A DNA stretch of 20,960 nt from JBBRZF01 sp038236965 (lineage in GTDB: Bacteria > Acidobacteriota > Terriglobia > Terriglobales > Acidobacteriaceae), in assembly GCA_038236965.1 (NCBI GenBank), contig JBBRZF010000044.1, positions 1 to 20,960 of the forward strand, given 5' to 3'. Below, in pieces: positions 1-6,900 of the stretch. Under the pieces are notes generated by a model, which worked only from the letters and a program-made list of their open reading frames with translations, did not search any database and was not told the DNA's origin. The translations under genes and the position numbers were made by a program. Every line of letters begins with the position of its first letter. Positions within the stretch are counted from its first letter, which is position 1.

Positions 1-11
1 CGTTGGGAACG

Positions 12-43
12 ATTCGCTTATACGAATAGCACTTTGTTAGAAT
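12..43 (+). promoter_or_regulatory. possible promoter and small inverted repeat upstream of aminotransferase/serA
   Basis: TAGAAT at 38-43 matches the sigma-70 -10 consensus at five of six positions and lies about 115 bases before the chosen start codon. No good -35 hexamer is visible at 15-19 bases upstream. A short inverted repeat, ATTCG (12-16) and CGAAT (23-27) with a 6-base spacer, sits where a -35 box or operator would be. The window edge hides anything further upstream, so this is only a weak candidate. Confidence 0.22.
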
Positions 44-118
44 TTAACGCAACTGGTCAACGCGCTTCCCGATGCGCATAGGCTGCTTTACGTCTCTGTT
101 TTCGTCGTCCCAAGAAAC

Positions 119-154
119 TTTCGCTCCTTCGCGTAGACATAGCGAAACTGGAGG
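119..154 (+). promoter_or_regulatory. leader hairpin next to the aminotransferase ribosome binding site
   Basis: TTTCGCT (119-125) is the reverse complement of AGCGAAA (141-147), giving a 7-bp stem with a 15-base loop. It ends two bases before the Shine-Dalgarno GGAGG (150-154). The start ATG follows at 159. A hairpin this close to the ribosome site could affect initiation, but the stem is short and the loop long, so it may be chance. Confidence 0.3.
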
Positions 155-158
155 CCCA

Positions 159-2927
159 ATGTTTCACAAGACACGCCTTTTTACTCCCGGCCCTACTCCT
201 CTACTTCCCGCCTCGCAATTTGCGATGGCCGCCGCCGACCTGCATCATCGCACGCCGGAATTTCGTGCGTTGTATTTGAGAGTATTGGCGAATCTGAAAT
301 TCTTCATTGGAAGCCGCAATGACGTCGTGGTGCTGGCCGCTTCCGGCACGGGAGCGATGGAGGCGGCGGTGAGCAACCTGACCAATCCAGGCGAGAAGGT
401 GCTGGTGCTTTCGGCGGGAAAATTCGGCGAGCGCTGGACGAGCCTGGCGAAGGCGTTCCACTGCGAAGCGAGAACTATTGCTGCGTCTTATGGCCAGACC
501 TTTGATCTGGAAGAGGTGAAGGGGGCGCTTGCCGAAGCTCCGCGAGTTTTGTTTATGCAGGCTACGGAGACCTCTACCGGAGTGCGTCATGATGTTTCGG
601 CGATTGCGCGTCTGCTGAAGGGCAGCGAAACTCTGCTGGTCGTGGACGCCATCACCGGACTTGGAACTACCGTGTTGCAAGTGGATGAGGACGGCATCGA
701 CATCATCATCGGCGGTTCGCAAAAGGCGCTGATGATTCCTCCGGGACTCGCGTATCTTGCGGTGAGCGAACGCGCGTGGCAGAGGATGGAGACATCGAAG
801 CAGCCGCGTTACTACTTCGATTTGCGCAAGGAACGAAAGTCCGCGGCGAAGGGCGAGTCGGCCTATACGACTGCGGTGGCGTTGATAGCTGCGATGGACG
901 CAGCTTTGCTGTACCTCGCTGCACAGGCTGAGGGCGACGTTGCACGCGGACGCGAACAGCTGGTCGCGTCTGCTGAACTCTGTGCGGCGTCCATGCGGGA
1001 GGCCATCGTGGCGATGGGACTTGAATTATTCGCGACAAGTCCGAGCGCGGCAGTGACGGCGGTGAAGGCTCCGGAAGGGATTTCCGCGACTGAAATCGTA
1101 AAGACGTTCAAGCGGGAGTTCGGCGGCGTGATCAGCGACGGGCAGGGCGAGATGAAGGGCGAGTTATTCCGCATCGCGCACATCGGCTATCTGGACTACC
1201 TGGATTGCGTCGGGATCGTCGCCGGGTTAGAACAGGTACTGCTGAAGTTGAGGCCGGGCAGCTTCGAACTTGGCGGTGGATTGCTGGCCGCGCAGAAGGT
1301 GGTATCAACGGGTTGCGTCGGGCGTACCGGTTGGAGGCGCACGATGAAAGTCGTCGTCGCGGAAAAAATCGCTGATGCTGCGATGGAGTTGCTGAACGGA
1401 ATCGCCGGGCTGACGGTGGTCACTCCCGAGCAGTTCAAATTCGATGCGGACATGGCGCACTCGGACGCTGACGCTCTGATCGTGCGCTCGGCCGTGCAGG
1501 CGAATGGGGAACTGATGGCGAGAGCGCCGAAGCTGCGCGTGATCGGGCGCGCGGGAGTTGGCGTGGATAACGTTGATGTGGAGGTCGCCACGAGGCGCGG
1601 CATCCTGGTGATGAACACGCCGGGTGCTACGGCTACTTCTGTCGCAGAGCTTACCTTCGGATTGATGCTGGCCATGGCTCGGCACATTCCGCGAGCGGAC
1701 TACAGCACCCGCGCAGGCAAGTGGGAGAAGAAAGACCTGCAGGGCACTGAGGTCGCGGGCAAGACGCTGGGCATTGTTGGGCTGGGACGCATAGGCATGG
1801 AAGTGGCGCGAAGGGCGATTGCGTTCTCAATGCAGGTGGTGGGATGCGACCCATATATTTCGCCGGCACGGGCGCAAGAACTCGGGATACGTCTGTGCTC
1901 GCTGGATGAGTTGTATGCCGCAGCGGATTACATCTCTCTGCATGTTGGGCTGACGCACCAGACGACGCACATGATCAACTATTCGTCGCTCGCGAAAATG
2001 AAGGACGGCGTTCGCATTGTGAATTGCGCGCGCGGTGAACTGATTCATGAAGCCGCACTGGCTTCGGCCATGTCCTCCGGCAAAGTCGCCGCAGCGGCGC
2101 TCGATGTGTTCACTGCGGAGCCGCCCACGGGATCACCATTGCTCGCGCTGCCGAACCTGGTTGCGACACCGCACCTGGGCGCTTCCACGCGCGAAGGTCA
2201 GGACGCAACGGGAGTGCAGATGGCGCGGCAAATTTGCGATTTCCTGCGAGATGGCGTCGCGCAGAATGCGGTCAACATGCCATCGCTGAGCGACCTTGAG
2301 TATCAGCAGGTGCGTCCGTATGTGGAACTCGCCACGCGCCTGGGGACGTTCATGGCGCAGATATTTCCCTCAAATCTGGCGGAGATCGAGATTGGGTACG
2401 AAGGTGAGATTTCGAATCTGCGTACGGAACTGGTGCGGAATGCGGCGGTCGCGGCTGTGCTGCAATATGGGTCAGAGGATGCGGTCAACCTGATCAACGC
2501 GCAGAATATTGCGCAATCGCGCGGTGTCGTGGTGCGCGAGATTCGGACGGCGCCGAATGCGAAGGTCAGCGTTGTTGGCCTGCGACTTAATGGGCCTGGG
2601 GCGGCACTCGCGTGCCGGGGAACGCTTGTGCACGGCGACTCCGCGCGGTTGGTGGAGTTGAAGGGCATCGAGATCGAATCGCGACTGGAAGGGAATTTTG
2701 TCGTGATAGAGAACGAGGACGCGCCCGGCGTGGTTGGCGCGATAGGCACAACGCTTGCGCGGCATGGAATCAATATCGCCCGACTTTCATTGGGAAGGGA
2801 AGCACTCGCTCGTGAAGCAGGACGCGCGCTGGCGATCGTGGAGATCGATGCAGCGCTTCCTCTTGAGGTGTTGAGCGAGGTTAGACAGTTGAAGGCCGTT
2901 CACTCGGCGACGAGCGTGAAGGTGTGA
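159..2927 (+). CDS. class V aminotransferase in frame with D-3-phosphoglycerate dehydrogenase (apparent fusion)
   Basis: One uninterrupted frame encodes two enzymes. Residues 1 to about 380 are a PLP-dependent class V aminotransferase of the serine-pyruvate / alanine-glyoxylate type: PGPTP near the N-terminus, HHRTPEF, SGTGAMEAA, the VVDAITGLG aspartate, and the Schiff-base lysine K189 in GGSQKAL. After a tail that resembles nothing in the family, a complete SerA follows from Met 396 (described separately). The two enzymes make sense together: SerA oxidises 3-phosphoglycerate to 3-phosphohydroxypyruvate, and a class V transaminase could supply the next amino-transfer step or interconvert serine and glyoxylate. 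The ATG at 159 is chosen because GGAGG lies at 150-154. The frame is open back to an ATG at 72, but those 29 residues look non-coding and lack a ribosome site. Whether one 922-residue protein or two proteins are made is unresolved: a single extra G near 1299-1302 may have created the fusion. Confidence 0.8.
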   Translation: MFHKTRLFTPGPTPLLPASQFAMAAADLHHRTPEFRALYLRVLANLKFFIGSRNDVVVLAASGTGAMEAAVSNLTNPGEKVLVLSAGKFGERWTSLAKAFHCEARTIAASYGQTFDLEEVKGALAEAPRVLFMQATETSTGVRHDVSAIARLLKGSETLLVVDAITGLGTTVLQVDEDGIDIIIGGSQKALMIPPGLAYLAVSERAWQRMETSKQPRYYFDLRKERKSAAKGESAYTTAVALIAAMDAALLYLAAQAEGDVARGREQLVASAELCAASMREAIVAMGLELFATSPSAAVTAVKAPEGISATEIVKTFKREFGGVISDGQGEMKGELFRIAHIGYLDYLDCVGIVAGLEQVLLKLRPGSFELGGGLLAAQKVVSTGCVGRTGWRRTMKVVVAEKIADAAMELLNGIAGLTVVTPEQFKFDADMAHSDADALIVRSAVQANGELMARAPKLRVIGRAGVGVDNVDVEVATRRGILVMNTPGATATSVAELTFGLMLAMARHIPRADYSTRAGKWEKKDLQGTEVAGKTLGIVGLGRIGMEVARRAIAFSMQVVGCDPYISPARAQELGIRLCSLDELYAAADYISLHVGLTHQTTHMINYSSLAKMKDGVRIVNCARGELIHEAALASAMSSGKVAAAALDVFTAEPPTGSPLLALPNLVATPHLGASTREGQDATGVQMARQICDFLRDGVAQNAVNMPSLSDLEYQQVRPYVELATRLGTFMAQIFPSNLAEIEIGYEGEISNLRTELVRNAAVAAVLQYGSEDAVNLINAQNIAQSRGVVVREIRTAPNAKVSVVGLRLNGPGAALACRGTLVHGDSARLVELKGIEIESRLEGNFVVIENEDAPGVVGAIGTTLARHGINIARLSLGREALAREAGRALAIVEIDAALPLEVLSEVRQLKAVHSATSVKV
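1299..1347 (+). other. junction with possible one-base insertion fusing two coupled genes
   Basis: Read as given, the frame passes from AAQKV through a cysteine- and arginine-containing tail into SerA. If one G of the GGTGGT at 1298-1303 is removed, the aminotransferase ends AAQKVYQRVASGVPVGGAR, and its TGA stop at 1345-1347 overlaps the SerA ATG at 1344-1346 as ATGA. The same ATGA overlap is used at nuoC/nuoD, nuoI/nuoJ and the ABC pair in this window. A full Shine-Dalgarno, GGAGG at 1333-1337, precedes the internal ATG. This points to two ancestral coupled genes and either a sequencing or assembly error or a recent real frameshift. Confidence 0.6.
1344..2927 (+). CDS. serA: D-3-phosphoglycerate dehydrogenase, complete SerA unit with its own start
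   Basis: This 527-residue unit matches the usual length of the long SerA type. It catalyses the first committed step of serine synthesis, NAD+-dependent oxidation of 3-phosphoglycerate, in the cytoplasm. Order: N-terminal half of the substrate domain; Rossmann NAD domain with GLGRIG at 146-151; the catalytic triad as R230 (NCARGE), E259 (FTAEPP) and H277 (TPHLGAST); an allosteric-substrate-binding domain at about 320-445; and a C-terminal ACT domain from about 450 (ENEDAPGVVGAIG), which in this family senses serine. The internal ATG with GGAGG six bases upstream would allow translation independent of the aminotransferase, although the two are in one open frame here. No terminator is visible in the 75-bp convergent gap (2928-3002) to the next gene. 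Confidence 0.93.
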   Translation: MKVVVAEKIADAAMELLNGIAGLTVVTPEQFKFDADMAHSDADALIVRSAVQANGELMARAPKLRVIGRAGVGVDNVDVEVATRRGILVMNTPGATATSVAELTFGLMLAMARHIPRADYSTRAGKWEKKDLQGTEVAGKTLGIVGLGRIGMEVARRAIAFSMQVVGCDPYISPARAQELGIRLCSLDELYAAADYISLHVGLTHQTTHMINYSSLAKMKDGVRIVNCARGELIHEAALASAMSSGKVAAAALDVFTAEPPTGSPLLALPNLVATPHLGASTREGQDATGVQMARQICDFLRDGVAQNAVNMPSLSDLEYQQVRPYVELATRLGTFMAQIFPSNLAEIEIGYEGEISNLRTELVRNAAVAAVLQYGSEDAVNLINAQNIAQSRGVVVREIRTAPNAKVSVVGLRLNGPGAALACRGTLVHGDSARLVELKGIEIESRLEGNFVVIENEDAPGVVGAIGTTLARHGINIARLSLGREALAREAGRALAIVEIDAALPLEVLSEVRQLKAVHSATSVKV

Positions 2928-3002
2928 GCGTAGACGTAAGGTGAAAAAAGGACGGCACCAACTCGTAACTTTTGCTCTTTCCACTTCGGCTCGAAACGCG
3001 AA

Positions 3003-4508
3003 CTATCCTTGCGCCTTCGCCGGAACGACGCTGTGGACTGCGGTCTTCAAGGCCGACTTCAAGTCTTCCACGTTGTGTTCGTCTGTCAGATAGCTGATCA
3101 CCATCATGCGGCAGACGTTGCGTCCGTTGACGATGGTCTGGGAGATCCAGAGCTTGCCGTCGCGGGTTACGGCATCTACGAGCGCGCTATTTGCTTCGGC
3201 AGTTTCCTGTTCGGTGCCGCCGGTCTTCACGGTGAAGTTCACGATGGGCAATACTTGCGGCGCGGCCAGTTCGAACTCGGGCGAGTCCTCGATCCACTGC
3301 GCGAAATCTTTGGCCATGCGCAACTGGCGGTCGATCAACTCCTCGTAGGCCTGGCGTCCGTGGACGCGGAGGGTGAGCCAGAGCTTCAGCGAATTCATGC
3401 GGCGCGACCATTGCGCGGAAACTTTGAAGTTGTCGATGAGGTTGGGCGAGGGAGCATCGCTGGCAGAGTGCGCGAGCTTCGGCATGTAGGGCGTGGCGAT
3501 GGCGAAAGCCTGCTGCAACATCTCCGGTCTGGAGGTGAGGATAACTCCGGCGGCGAAGGGCATGGAGAGCCATTTGTGCGGATCGATGGTGATGGAATCG
3601 GCGCGCTCGATTCCGCTTACGAGGTCGCGATGCTTGTCGCTGAAGATTGCCGCTGCGCCGTACGCTCCGTCTACGTGTAGCCAGAGATCGTATTTCGCGC
3701 AGAGGTCGGCCAGCGCGTGAATGTCGTCCACGGCACCGGAGCTGGTTGTGCCCGCCGTGGCTACGACGATGAAAGGCTTGTTGCCGGCAGCGAGGTCTTC
3801 GCGAATCGCGGCTTCTAGTTTTGCGGCGTCCATTTGCAGGCGCGGGGTGACGGCGACGCGACGCAGCGCTTTGCGTCCGAGTCCGAGGAGGCCCATGGAT
3901 TTATCGAGCGAATGGTGCGACTCGGAGGATGCGTAGCCAATGGGGCGCGCGCCGATGATGGCAACACCTTCATCCACGGAGCGCGGGAATTTCCAGGCAA
4001 GCGCCAAGGCGAGGGCGGAGAAATTCGCTTCGTTGCCGCCGCTGGTGAAGGTGCCGTCGCAGCACCGGAGGTCCGTGCCGCAGGGCTTGTCGGGCGAGCC
4101 TCCTGTGACCTTGCACCAGCCCACGCGCTCGGCGATCCAGCGCACGGTTTCGCTCTCGACCTTCGATGCGAGTTGGGAGCGGGCGAGGGTCGCGAGTTGC
4201 GGATTTAGCGCGGCAACGAGGGCTTCGGCGAGCACGGCCATGTAGGTGGGCGTGGGATTCATGAGGCCGAAGTAGTTGGCGCTAGGGACGTGGAAACCTT
4301 TGTCCACCATCTCGGCGCAAATCTCGTCGAGGACAGCGGCGGCGTCTTCTCCGAGTTCCGGGAGGCGGTCGCGAAGTGGTCCAAAGGTGCGCTGCTCCAG
4401 CGGCAATTGCACGGAGCGGTCGGGGAGGGAAGAGTAATACTCGTCGATGCGGTCTATGAGCTTGTAGCCAAGCTCGCGACGCGTTTTGCTATCGAAGTCA
4501 AATCCCAT
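3003..4508 (-). CDS. group II pyridoxal-phosphate-dependent amino acid decarboxylase
   Basis: The 501-residue protein belongs to the aromatic-L-amino-acid / glutamate decarboxylase superfamily, which removes the alpha-carboxyl group of an amino acid to give an amine. The PLP lysine is K312 in DPHKW. Also visible are the ESHHSLDKS segment with the histidine expected to stack on the cofactor ring, the ATAGTTSSGAVDD loop, and HVDGAYG with the PLP-nitrogen aspartate. It is full length for the family. The substrate cannot be read from sequence; tyrosine, DOPA, tryptophan, phenylalanine and others are all possible. It is transcribed away from lysS, with the lysS terminator between them, so it probably has its own promoter in 4509-4620, where I see no convincing -35/-10 pair. 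The ribosome site is weak (GAAGCGAG about 5 bases before ATG). Confidence 0.9.
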   Translation of the reverse strand: MGFDFDSKTRRELGYKLIDRIDEYYSSLPDRSVQLPLEQRTFGPLRDRLPELGEDAAAVLDEICAEMVDKGFHVPSANYFGLMNPTPTYMAVLAEALVAALNPQLATLARSQLASKVESETVRWIAERVGWCKVTGGSPDKPCGTDLRCCDGTFTSGGNEANFSALALALAWKFPRSVDEGVAIIGARPIGYASSESHHSLDKSMGLLGLGRKALRRVAVTPRLQMDAAKLEAAIREDLAAGNKPFIVVATAGTTSSGAVDDIHALADLCAKYDLWLHVDGAYGAAAIFSDKHRDLVSGIERADSITIDPHKWLSMPFAAGVILTSRPEMLQQAFAIATPYMPKLAHSASDAPSPNLIDNFKVSAQWSRRMNSLKLWLTLRVHGRQAYEELIDRQLRMAKDFAQWIEDSPEFELAAPQVLPIVNFTVKTGGTEQETAEANSALVDAVTRDGKLWISQTIVNGRNVCRMMVISYLTDEHNVEDLKSALKTAVHSVVPAKAQG

Positions 4509-4620
4509 GGGGTACTCGCTTCTGGAAACCAGTTATCAGCTGTCAGCCAAGTTCAAGATCAATTGCTGTCGACTCCCCGAAGGGTAGCCGCGTAACTACT
4601 TAGGAAGATGCCTGAAATGT

Positions 4621-4652
4621 AAAAAAAGCTCGGAAGAAAACGGCTTCCGAGC
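4621..4652 (-). terminator. intrinsic terminator of lysS
   Basis: On the minus strand, nine bases after the lysS stop, a perfect 9-bp stem (GCTCGGAAG, arms 4644-4652 and 4628-4636) with a 7-base loop is followed directly by seven T residues (AAAAAAA on the plus strand, 4621-4627). This is a textbook rho-independent terminator and separates lysS from the downstream decarboxylase gene. Confidence 0.92.
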
Positions 4653-4660
4653 CTTGGAAC

Positions 4661-6217
4661 CTATTGTCCTTGTGCCGCGCCTTGTTCGTGCTCTTCTTCG
4701 CCCAGCTTTTCGGGGCGGAGTAGCGGGAAGAGGATGACATCGCGGATGGAAGTTGCTCCGGTCATCAGCATGGTGATGCGATCGATGCCGAGCCCTTCGC
4801 CTGCCGTCGGCGGCATGCCGTAGGAGAGGGCGCGTATGTAGTCGTGATCGACTTCGCCCATCGCTTCGAGGTCTCCGGCTTGGCGTTCGCGAACCTGCTC
4901 TTCGAAGCGCGCTAGCTGGTCTCCGGGATCGTTCAATTCGCTGAAGGCGTTTCCGATTTCCATTCCGCCGATGAAGATTTCGAAGCGCTCCACCCAGTCG
5001 GGCTCATCGCGTTTCGCCTTGGAAAGCGGAGAGATGGCAACGGGGAAGTCGTAGAGGATCGTCGGTTGGAATAATTCTTTTTCCGCGAAGGCTTCGAACA
5101 TCATGGCAATGGTTTTGCCTGCGGGGGCCTTGGCGTCGAAGGGCATATCGATCTTTGCACGTTGCAGTTGCCGCGCCATTTCTACGACTTTCACGGCGTC
5201 ACTGAAGTCTTCCATCGTCGGTGCGGGCGCGGCTACTTCGGGCCAATACTTGATGATGGCTTCGCGCATGGAGAGACGCGTCCACTTGCTCCAGTCGATC
5301 TCCTTTTCCTGGAAGGTGGAGATGTGCGAGCCGTTCACGTCCATCGCAACCTGTTTCAGGAGTTCTTCGGTGAGGTCCATCAGGTCGTGATAATCGCTGT
5401 AGGCCTGGTAGAACTCCAGCATGGTGAACTCAGGATTGTGGCGGGTGGAAACGCCTTCGTTACGGAAGTTGCGGTTGATCTCGTAAACTCGATCGAGGCC
5501 GCCAACGACCAGGCGCTTGAGGTAAAGCTCGGGCGCGATGCGCAGGAAGAGGTCGATGTCGAGCGTGTTGTGATGCGTCACGAAAGGACGCGCCGCAGCG
5601 CCACCGGCGATGGGCTGCATCATCGGCGTTTCAACTTCCACGTATCCGCGCGCGTCGAAGTAGTCGCGAATCGATTTCACGATGCGTGCGCGCTTTACAA
5701 AAACTTCGCGCACTTCGGGATTCATCGTCATATCGACATAGCGCTGGCGATAACGCATCTCGACGTCGGTGAGGCCGTGCCATTTTTCCGGCAGAGGGAG
5801 AAGGTCCTTTGAGAGGAAGGTCATCTCTTCGACGTGGATGCTGAGTTCGTTGGTGCGTGTGCGGAAGAGGTATCCCTTGACGCCGATGTGGTCGCCAATG
5901 TCGAAGAGCTTGAAAAGGTCCCAACCCTTGTCGCCGACGGCGTCCTTTTTGACGTAGATCTGGAGGCGCTTGCCGCCCTGCTGCAGGTGGGCGAACGCGG
6001 CTTTGCCCATGAGGCGCAGGGCCATGATGCGTCCGGCGACGGAGACTTCGACGCGGTTGGCGTCGAGTTGCTCGGCGGGGGCGTCGGTGTATTGGGCGAC
6101 GACGTCGGGCACCTGATGCGTCCAGCGATATCTGTGGGTGTAGGCTTCCTGGCCGAGTGCAACCAGTTGCGCGATTTTTTCCTTACGTAAGTCGTAGATC
6201 TTGTCGTCGAGTGCCAC
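4661..6217 (-). CDS. lysS: lysyl-tRNA synthetase, class II
   Basis: LysRS charges tRNA-Lys with lysine in the cytoplasm. The protein shows the N-terminal OB-fold anticodon-binding domain (around GDHIGVKGYLFRTRTNEL), class II motif 2 (FRNEGVSTRHNPEFTMLEFY) and motif 3 near the C-terminus (GLGIDRITMLMTG), then the typical ending RDVILFPLLRP. The frame is open to an ATG at 6254-6256, but I choose the GTG at 6215-6217 (518 residues). Family members begin at about this ALDDKIYDLRKEK sequence. A GGAG lies 10 bases upstream of the GTG, and a perfect TATAAT overlaps the upstream ATG, so that ATG would not be in the transcript. It is a single-gene unit ending at a strong terminator. Confidence 0.96.
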   Translation of the reverse strand: MALDDKIYDLRKEKIAQLVALGQEAYTHRYRWTHQVPDVVAQYTDAPAEQLDANRVEVSVAGRIMALRLMGKAAFAHLQQGGKRLQIYVKKDAVGDKGWDLFKLFDIGDHIGVKGYLFRTRTNELSIHVEEMTFLSKDLLPLPEKWHGLTDVEMRYRQRYVDMTMNPEVREVFVKRARIVKSIRDYFDARGYVEVETPMMQPIAGGAAARPFVTHHNTLDIDLFLRIAPELYLKRLVVGGLDRVYEINRNFRNEGVSTRHNPEFTMLEFYQAYSDYHDLMDLTEELLKQVAMDVNGSHISTFQEKEIDWSKWTRLSMREAIIKYWPEVAAPAPTMEDFSDAVKVVEMARQLQRAKIDMPFDAKAPAGKTIAMMFEAFAEKELFQPTILYDFPVAISPLSKAKRDEPDWVERFEIFIGGMEIGNAFSELNDPGDQLARFEEQVRERQAGDLEAMGEVDHDYIRALSYGMPPTAGEGLGIDRITMLMTGATSIRDVILFPLLRPEKLGEEEHEQGAAQGQ

Positions 6218-6254
6218 TGGCAGGATGCTCCGAAGCGCTGGTATGTGAACCAAC

Positions 6255-6260
6255 ATTATA
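6255..6260 (-). promoter_or_regulatory. -10 box of the lysS promoter
   Basis: Read on the minus strand these bases are TATAAT, the exact sigma-70 -10 consensus. Transcription would start near 6248, leaving a leader of about 30 bases that contains the GGAG ribosome site for the GTG start at 6217. No good -35 hexamer is present at 16-18 bases upstream, so the promoter may be weak or activator dependent. Confidence 0.5.
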
Positions 6261-6345
6261 CGGGAGCAGTGATGGAAGCAGTTGCCAGTTGCCGGTGGCC
6301 AGTAAAGGCAAATGCAAGGGCAAGAGCAGGAAACGCCTTCCCTGC

Positions 6346-6372
6346 AGGCGGAGCGAGGATGGCGCTTCGCCT
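6346..6372. repeat. GC-rich hairpin in the gap between lysS and the small protein gene
   Basis: AGGCGGAGCG (6346-6355) and CGCTTCGCCT (6363-6372) form a 10-bp stem with one G-T pair and a 7-base loop. There is no T-run on either side, so it is not a clear terminator. It could be the weak end of the minus-strand gene ending at 6410 or a dispersed palindromic repeat. In the same gap (6257-6409), CAGTTGC is repeated in tandem at 6279-6292. I see no gene there. Confidence 0.35.
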
Positions 6373-6409
6373 GTGGGGGGCGCGGTGCGGCTGTGGGGAT
6401 GCGTTTGTT

Positions 6410-6739
6410 TTACGCCATGGCGGACAGGGTCCGGGTTGCGCTGGCTGCTGCAGCGGCGACGGCGGCCAAAGCTGCGGTGGTGGCGTCTTCCGTCACACCG
6501 AGCAAGGTCTTGACCGTGTCGGTGGGAATTCCCATGTTGGCAGCGATCTGTGAGACCGATTCGCCCTGCTCCGCCATCGATTTTGCCTGAGCAGCTTGCG
6601 AGACTTGCACGGTATCGTTCTGCGATTGCGAGACTGCGCGTTTGCGAACCGTGTCTTCGGCTTTGGCCGAGGGATCGAGTCGGGCATCGCTTACAGCGGG
6701 GGTGGTGCTTACTTCGGCAGGATTAATGGAATAGCTCAT
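6410..6739 (-). CDS. small protein of unknown function with possible helix-turn-helix
   Basis: The 109-residue product is not assigned to a named family. The start is well supported: AGGAGG lies five bases before the ATG on the minus strand. The N-terminal half (to about 55) is hydrophilic and rich in Ser, Ala and Gln. Residues about 60-82 contain GESVSQIAANMGIPTDTVKT, which has the spacing of a helix-turn-helix (SVSQIA, a turn at MG, then a recognition-like helix). The C-terminus is strongly alanine-rich and could be an amphipathic or membrane-associated helix. No signal peptide is seen. It is divergent from nuoA with a 213-bp shared upstream region that contains a Crp/Fnr-type palindrome, so the two could share control. 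DNA binding is only a guess from the motif. Confidence 0.75.
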   Translation of the reverse strand: MSYSINPAEVSTTPAVSDARLDPSAKAEDTVRKRAVSQSQNDTVQVSQAAQAKSMAEQGESVSQIAANMGIPTDTVKTLLGVTEDATTAALAAVAAAAASATRTLSAMA

Positions 6740-6824
6740 TGCATCCTCCTGTACTGCTCGTCATCCTGAACATCGGCAGAGAAGGGAAGGACTTTAGATT
6801 TTTTTCGAATTTCCGGCCCGGCGC

Positions 6825-6836
6825 GAGACGAATCTC
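6825..6836. promoter_or_regulatory. short palindrome 30 bp upstream of the Crp-like site
   Basis: GAGA (6825-6828) and TCTC (6833-6836) flank CGAA, centred at 6830.5. The centre is 30 bp, close to three helical turns, from the centre of the TGTGA-N6-TCACT palindrome at 6860.5, so two bound proteins would lie on the same DNA face. Short arms make this a weak site by itself. Confidence 0.25.
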
Positions 6837-6852
6837 ACAAAAGCCGACCCTA

Positions 6853-6868
6853 TGTGACCTCCGTCACT
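6853..6868 (+). promoter_or_regulatory. Crp/Fnr-type operator upstream of nuoA
   Basis: TGTGA (6853-6857), six bases, then TCACT (6864-6868): this matches the Crp consensus TGTGA-N6-TCACA at nine of ten positions. Inside it GTGAC/GTCAC is a perfect palindrome with a 4-base spacer. The centre (6860.5) would be about 41.5 bp upstream of a start near 6902 if TAAGGT at 6891-6896 serves as -10, the usual class II activator position. A near-identical site lies before nuoC at 7533-7548. The regulator itself is not in the window, and the site may also act on the divergent small gene. Confidence 0.5.
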
Positions 6869-6900
6869 GAACCTATGTCCATCTAGAAGCTAAGGTTGAA

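Noticed and set aside
72..158. Upstream ATG at 72 extending the aminotransferase by 29 residues
   Set aside because: No ribosome site precedes it and the extra residues do not look like the family, whereas GGAGG stands before the ATG at 159.
2928..3002. Bidirectional terminator between the convergent serA and decarboxylase genes
   Set aside because: I found no stem longer than four bp with an adjoining T-run on either strand.
3009..3680. Long open frame antisense to the decarboxylase gene
   Set aside because: It mirrors a strongly conserved PLP enzyme on the other strand and shows no domain; antisense frames of this size are common in GC-rich genes.
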